Of a stretch of 64,000 bases of DNA, positions 60,908 to 64,000 are shown piece by piece. The notes under the pieces are model-generated. The model had not been told where the DNA came from, ran no database searches, and saw only the letters and a list, made by a program, of their open reading frames with translations. The DNA comes from Sabellastarte sp. h YS-2021. Taxonomy: Eukaryota > Annelida > Polychaeta > Sabellida > Sabellidae. The DNA is taken from the NCBI GenBank assembly GCA_964017235.1, contig OZ024933.1, forward strand, positions 5,583,962 through 5,647,961. The letters are read 5' to 3'. How positions within the stretch are numbered: the first letter of the stretch is position 1; each line of letters opens with the position of its first letter. Position numbers and translations under genes: made by a program.

Positions 60908-61326
60908 ATGGATGAGGACAGTGTTTACATTTTCTTGTCTTCCATTGATTCCTCAAACTTTCATCCAAATAACAAGGCTTATCATTTTACAGTGGAGATT
61001 CCTGAAAGGACAAGTCTAAGTGGAGAGTGGGAAGTAGGGATATGCCATTTCTATGCGAGTACTGTAACTAACGAAACCCTGTATTTGTTTTCAGATATTG
61101 TAGATTACTCTTATGTCAGAGACTCCATGCAAGGTATATTAAGGCTGTTACCTCAAACAATTTGAATAAATATCAATTATTCAATAAAATTTATTATTTA
61201 CCTGTTAAAAACCTAAATTTCAGTCGAATTCAAACATACATAAAGAACAAGAACCTCCAGTTTGCAAGTAGTTTAACAGGAATAGTTGAATTGATTTTAC
61301 ATCTGAGAAAGAAGAAATTTAAATAA
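60908..61326 (+). pseudogene. Penton-like minor capsid protein, frameshifted
   Basis: Starts MDEDSVYIFLSSIDSSNF, followed by FTVEIPERTSLSGEWEVGIC: the 'short beta-strand, Gly-Glu-Trp-Glu-Val-Gly' opening that I associate with the penton/minor capsid proteins of adintovirus-like elements. The frame breaks near 61140; the other frame continues to TAA 61324-61326 and includes NLNFSRIQTYIKNKNLQF and GIVELILHLRKK, the usual C-terminal strand. Much of the middle is missing, since the family is normally longer. A second, poorer copy of the C-terminus follows at 61375-61465. Confidence 0.55.
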
Positions 61327-61374
61327 AATAAATTATAATCAGAAATGTGTCTGAAATTTTGGGTGAATTTGAAA

Positions 61375-61465
61375 TGATATAAAGACAAAGAAGCCTCCTT
61401 TTTTCCAAGTAGTTTGAAGTGAAGTGGTTAATATAAGATTGCAGCTCAGAAAGGATAGAAGGGAA
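61375..61465 (+). repeat. Decayed second copy of the minor-capsid C-terminus
   Basis: 'aagacaaagaagcctcc...ccaagtagttt...aagattgcagctcagaaagga' parallels 61233-61315 in order and spacing. It indicates a local tandem duplication or a deleted arrangement of two genes. Confidence 0.4.
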
Positions 61466-61502
61466 AAATTATGGAAAATATTTAAATTTTTGTAAAAAAT
61501 GT

Positions 61503-61880
61503 ATGGAAGGAAAAATGGAAATGTCCAAGAATTATTATGTTTTAGACAATGATGAGGAGATTGAAAAAAATAAAAACATAGACGTTTTCATAGTTAGTCC
61601 TACACAGGCAGCAGTTGAACAAGCCAAAAGCAAGGTCAGAGAGATGATGGATATAAATAGAGGGAAAAAAGAAAAATATATCAAATAGGTGGTAAAGATA
61701 GATGTAAAAGCAAGTCCAGGACATCCTCAGATGAAAAAATTAAGAAAAGAAAAAAAATTAATAAAAAACACACTTACAAGGAAAGGTGGAAAGAAGAAAA
61801 ATCCTAAAGGAAAGAGTTCAAAAAAGATAGATAAAAAAATAAAAAATAAAATAGTTAAGTATAGATTCATATGGATGTAG
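61503..61880 (+). pseudogene. Lysine-rich core-like protein
   Basis: 61503-61688 encodes an acidic/lysine segment (MEMSKNYYVLDNDEEIEKNK; AAVEQAKSKVREMMDINRG). After a stop at 61686 the reading continues in other frames as lysine-rich sequence (QIGGKDRCKSKSRTSSDEK or KNPKGKSSKKIDKKIKNK). Very basic proteins just before the major capsid gene act as DNA-condensing core proteins in adenovirus-like systems; that role is inferred. Its end overlaps the start of the capsid gene. Confidence 0.45.
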
Positions 61881-63304
61881 TTCAAACCTCACTGACGGTA
61901 TTTACTCCACCTCCTACTGATAACTCGATAGTTAAAGAATATTGGGTAGATAACAATCCTATTGCAGCAATATCTGAGGGAGGGGTTATTGAATTTAGTG
62001 TGCCAGGAACCTCTGTAGATTACATCAGTTTGGGAAAGAGTAAGTTACATATAAAATATATTATCACCGACGAGGAGGGAGATAAGATTAAACATGAAAG
62101 AGATATCCATGGAGTTCCAACTGCTAACAAGGATCAAGTAGCTCCTGTTAATTTTAATTTGCATTCTATTGATTGATTTATCTTTAAATTAGAAACTTAT
62201 CTCGCCAGATGTTGGAGTTAATTATACTCTTAGGATCTAGTAATGATATGATATTATCTCAGGCTCAGGCAGCCCTGTTTTTTTAAGGATCAGGCAGGTC
62301 ATTTAGATGAATTAGAATATATAGGGAGTAATAGCGGATATACAGAAAGGGGAAGACCTACAAAAGATGGTGATGCAGGCAGCATGGAGGGATGTTTATA
62401 TCTAGATATCTGTCAAGGTGAAAATAGAGCGATTCTAAATGGAGTCTCTGTAAACCTTAATAAACCTTAAATAAACCTTAGTAATAGTGGATATACAGAA
62501 AGGGGAAGACCTACAAAAGATGGTGATGCAGGCAACATGGAGGGATGTTTATATCTAGATATCTGTAAAGGTGAAAATAGAGCAATTTTAAATGGAGTCT
62601 CTGTAAACCTTAAGTTGTTTCAGTCCTTAAATGACTTTAGATTAATGAGATTAGTGGCTAAAAATTACAAGTTAATAATCACTAGTGCTGTCTGCAAAGT
62701 ATGTCATATTTCTTTGAATCCCAATATGATACTTGCACATGATGAAGCCTTAAAAATTGGTCCTGCAGTTTATTCGTTTTGGAGGAGTGACCTTAAGAGT
62801 TTTAGTGTGGCTAAAGGTTCCCTAAATTTCATGACAGATAATATATATCATGGTAAAGTTCCAAGTAAATTAGTAGTAGGAATGGTTTCTAATGCGGGAT
62901 ATTCTGGAGAATATGATAAAAACCCCTTTGATTTCAAACACATGAACCTAAACTATCTCGAGGTGACTGTAGACGGTCAACCTGTTCCTAATAGAGCATT
63001 AACCCCTAATTTTGAAAAAGGAGATTTTGTTTCATCCTACTTATCTTTATTAGATAACAATTATGACAAGAAAAATGGAATTATTACAAAATTATTGGAA
63101 TACGACAAAGGCTATACAATCTTCTTTTTTGATATACAAAGTTTCCTTTCAGGACATATTATGAGTAAACCAATTAAAGGTCATATAAGATTAACAATGA
63201 GATTTGCAAAAGCTTTGCCAGAAACGATAAATATTATAGTTTATGGAAAATTTCCTGAGAATTTAAGTACAGATCACAGTAGAAATGTAACTTTGGGCTC
63301 ATAA
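61871..63304 (+). pseudogene. Major capsid protein (hexon-like, double jelly roll), broken
   Basis: The 5' part (61871-62176) reads MDVVQTSLTVFTPPPTDNSI, IEFSVPGTSVDYISLGKSKL and VAPVNFNLHS, the start of the Polinton/adintovirus capsid family. From ~62165 to 62480 there are several frameshifts and stops, and a 153-bp tandem duplication. The 3' part (62537-63304) is intact: NPNMILAHDEALKIGPAVY, NIYHGKVPSKLVVGMVSNAG, YDKNPFDFKHMNLNYLEVTV, GYTIFFFDIQSF and RFAKALPETINIIVYGKF. The protein would form the trimeric capsomers of an icosahedral shell. It ends TAATG with the protease start overlapping by one base. Confidence 0.87.
62328..62612 (+). repeat. 153-bp tandem duplication inside the capsid gene
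   Basis: Starting at 62328 and 62481, 'gtaatagYggatatacagaa...ggagtctctgtaaacctta' occurs twice with few differences (agc/agt, gcagc/gcaac, tcaagg/taaagg). 153 is 51 codons. The first copy ends in extra 'aataaacctta' repeats. Confidence 0.9.
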
Positions 63305-63743
63305 TGAATACAGAGGAAATTTTCGAGCTGATGAAAAGCAACAAAGAAATCAGTAAAATATTCATGGGAGTTTATTCCATAGATCTAATACCTCAGGATC
63401 TTCCTACACCATCGATTATCGTAGTGAATCTGGACAATTCTGAGAAGAAAGTCACTGGATAGTTCTACATTATCGAAGAAAGCATGTGGAGTACTTCTAT
63501 TCATTAGGAAAACAACCAAAGAAAATGATACATAATTTATTGACAAGTAAAGGATTTACATACAAGTACAATAAAAAATGGTTACAATCACCATATACAG
63601 ACTCCTGTGGATTGTTTTGCTTTTACTACAGTTATTACAGTTGCAGAAAGATAGACTACAATGTAATATTAACAAAATTTAGCAGCAATATGGAATGTAA
63701 TGAAGAGATTGTTAAAAATCTTTACAATGAGTTCACAAAGTAA
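63304..63743 (+). pseudogene. Adenain-like cysteine protease, one frameshift
   Basis: ATG 63304 opens MNTEEIFELMKSNKEISKIF with DLPTPSIIVVNLDNSEKK. The frame is lost near 63455 (stop at 63460). In the next frame HWIVLHY gives the catalytic histidine, then EYFYSLGKQPK, and SPYTDSCGLFCFYYSYY gives the catalytic cysteine in the DSCG.FC box. It ends TAA 63741-63743. The usual role is maturation cleavage of capsid and core proteins. AATAAA follows at 63759. Size (~146 codons across the break) is short but within the range of Polinton-type proteases. Confidence 0.85.
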
Positions 63744-63929
63744 ATTAAACATTAGAAAATAAAAATGTATATATATGTATACATTGTAATTAGTCTTGTA
63801 TATATCCAAGAATTGTATATTGTAAAAACAGTAACATAATAAAATATTGTTATTATTGTATTCCTTTATTTTATTTTGTTTTGAAGTGCTGACTTCATTT
63901 AACCACCTTTTAGTAAAACAGGCATCCAA

Positions 63930-63974
63930 GAAAACTCACATTGGTTTCAGTGTCTTTTTTGCGCAGAATAAATT
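63930..63974 (+). repeat. Direct repeat, right copy (partner 54851-54895)
   Basis: Same orientation as the left copy; about 39 of 45 bases match. It is followed by TTTTCGTATATCTC at the window edge, while the left copy is preceded by GTATAC and then GAAAAC. Confidence 0.75.
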
Positions 63975-64000
63975 GCGATCAGTTCATTTTCGTATATCTC

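Noticed and set aside
61542-61724. Minus-strand frame opposite the lysine-rich gene
   Set aside because: Phe/Tyr-rich composition is the complement of a lysine-rich coding strand.
54845-63997. Short inverted pair TATACGAAAA / TTTTCGTATA as the element's terminal inverted repeats
   Set aside because: Only ~10 bp match and similarity does not extend; chance is likely in AT-rich DNA.

Overview
The window looks like AT-rich nuclear DNA of a marine invertebrate, most probably a mollusc. This is inferred from spliced coding exons with long introns, tRNA-derived SINEs ending in a sequence that reads (minus strand) ...TGTTGAACGCGACG..., many decayed LINE ends with (GATTA)n-like tails, a DIRS retrotransposon, and an adintovirus/Polinton-like element. 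No prokaryotic layout is present. Species and chromosome cannot be told from the sequence alone.

Layout. 0.75-9.5 kb: the 3' part of one host gene on the + strand, eight exons that join in phase to a stop codon, with SINE and tandem-repeat insertions in its introns. 9.8-13.1 kb: a 146-bp tandem array and a large 47-bp satellite built around an 18-bp palindrome. 14-31 kb: a repeat graveyard holding a GC-rich inverted-repeat element, several LINE 3' ends, short palindromic arrays, an element bordered by CAAATCGGCCC motifs, a LINE carrying a solo LTR with a clear target-site duplication, and a recent ~590-bp triplication. 31.9-34.9 kb: a 3.0-kb MULE transposon with 185-bp inverted repeats. 35.4-39.8 kb: a broken DIRS-type retrotransposon (gag, RT, RNase H, tyrosine recombinase). 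40-50 kb: mostly non-coding, with a hAT-like MITE and LINE/SINE scraps.

50.4-64 kb is the most unusual part: an endogenous, partly decayed DNA virus-like element of the adintovirus/Polinton (Maverick) type. The core cassette on the + strand runs packaging ATPase, two small proteins, retroviral-type integrase with chromodomain, penton-like minor capsid protein, lysine-rich core-like protein, double-jelly-roll major capsid protein, adenain-like protease. Upstream lie a BIR-domain protein, a protein with two PC4-like domains, and a spliced RING protein on +, and two membrane-protein genes on -. No DNA polymerase B was seen; it may lie past the right edge. Several core genes carry frameshifts or stops, many at homopolymers, so the copy is either decaying or carries assembly indels. 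ATPase, BIR and PC4-like frames are intact.

Together the core genes would package, mature and integrate a virus-like genome. The BIR, RING, PC4-like and membrane proteins look like accessory functions for host interaction and expression; that role is inferred from domain type only.
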